Assembly: GCA_945829425.1 (NCBI GenBank)
Contig: CALZUQ010000001.1
Location: 95,520-159,519 of the forward strand
Origin: an uncultured bacterium
Lineage (GTDB): Bacteria; Bacteroidota; Bacteroidia; Bacteroidales; Bacteroidaceae
Reading direction: 5' to 3'
Length of the DNA: 64,000 nt
The notes beneath the pieces are model-generated. The model was given only the letters and a program-made list of their open reading frames with translations, was not told where the DNA came from and searched no databases. Shown here one piece after another: positions 63,643-64,000 of the stretch. The translations under genes were made by a program, and so were the position numbers. The first letter of the stretch is position 1. The number at the start of each line of letters is the position of its first letter.

Positions 63643-63745
63643 GGACGTACGTCCTAGGATGCTTGGTCGTACGTTCAAAGGGTGTCAGGACGTACGGCGT
63701 TAGGGTGTCAGGACGTACGACATAGTGTGTCTGGTCGTACGTCCA
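63643..63745. repeat. CGTACG array with 22-23 bp period (array C)
   Basis: The palindrome CGTACG occurs at 63646, 63668, 63691, 63714 and 63736, spaced 22, 23, 23 and 22 bp. Each is preceded by GGA or GGT. The first is inside the 12 bp perfect palindrome GGACGTACGTCC (63643-63654). The spacer TTAGGGTGTCA or near variants occurs twice. Such a regular palindrome array in an intergenic gap could bind a dimeric protein along one DNA face; no known site was recognised. Confidence 0.85.
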
Positions 63746-64000
63746 TAGAATCTTTGAACGGAAATGAACGGATGGCTTAGTCTTAGATTGCACAAAACGG
63801 ACATAATGTGCATTATTATGCGCTAAATTCCCTTTCAGAATCACATTTTTTTGAGTGCGTTTTTTAAATATCATTGTGGCACATAATATACTTTTTTTGT
63901 GACGTTTTGCGTTCTATATCAATCACAATTACCCAATCCATAATAATTAACCCAAGTTTGATACTCAAAAATTATTTTCAACGATTTTTATCCCATTTGA

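Noticed and set aside
63643..63745. CRISPR array
   Set aside because: The period is only 22-23 bp with conserved cores of 6-9 bp and near-constant short spacers; no cas genes. The same applies to the arrays at 2032 and 35536.
63476..63874. Open frames in the last gap
   Set aside because: Short, overlapping in both strands, cross the CGTACG array and have no recognisable features.

Overview
The window reads as a chromosomal segment of a Bacteroidales bacterium, most like the Prevotella / Segatella / Xylanibacter group. The evidence is two SusC/SusD pairs, a hybrid two-component system with a Reg_prop sensor, a fused FeoA-FeoB, fimbrillin-type lipoproteins, short C-terminal tails of the type IX secretion (T9SS) kind, and promoters of the Bacteroidetes form TTTG-N19-21-TAnnTTTG. 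Ribosome binding sites are weak and ATA isoleucine codons are common. I saw no tRNA, rRNA, CRISPR array or classical insertion sequence.

Layout. (1) 1-4.6 kb: the end of one gene and three fimbrillin-family lipoproteins (surface pili or adhesins). (2) 4.6-32.3 kb: two giant secreted proteins (5310 and about 2696 residues), each preceded by a Y1/HUH transposase-like (RAYT-type) gene carrying an in-frame low-complexity tandem repeat. The first giant is a Gly-rich beta-solenoid-like protein with a roughly 470-residue higher-order repeat. The second ends in a family CE8 pectin methylesterase. (3) 32.4-35.4 kb: a CE7-like acetyl esterase and a hexuronate-type MFS transporter, which fit pectin use. 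(4) 35.8-43.1 kb: FeoAB ferrous iron transporter, a 57-residue FeoB-associated Cys-rich protein missed by length-filtered gene calling, a parallel beta-helix protein, a TGS/uridine-kinase-like protein and a small lipoprotein. (5) 43.4-63.2 kb: a xylan utilisation locus. A minus-strand hybrid regulator faces a GH5 enzyme, followed by susC-susD-susC-susD-DUF1735 lipoprotein-GH10 xylanase. This is the gene order of the xus locus (xusA-E, xyn10C) described in Prevotella bryantii and other xylanolytic Bacteroidetes.

How it works together (inference). The GH10 lipoprotein cuts xylan at the surface, the SusD-like proteins and XusE-like protein bind the chains, the two SusC-like porins import oligosaccharides, and the hybrid regulator senses products and drives the operon from a promoter with a roughly 470 nt leader. 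The pectin esterase, acetyl esterase and hexuronate transporter are separate genes serving pectin.

The least explained material is intergenic. Three AT- or CGTACG-rich arrays (2.03-2.19, 35.54-35.61 and 63.64-63.75 kb) have unrelated sequences but the same 21-23 bp period. Hexanucleotide TTAACC/TTGACC tracts begin within a few bases of the stop codons of three unrelated genes, and other 20-21 bp arrays begin within a few bases of two more stop codons. A heptamer repeat enclosed by an inverted repeat lies in the leader of a fimbrillin gene. The two RAYT-like proteins also share an unassigned C-terminal domain.
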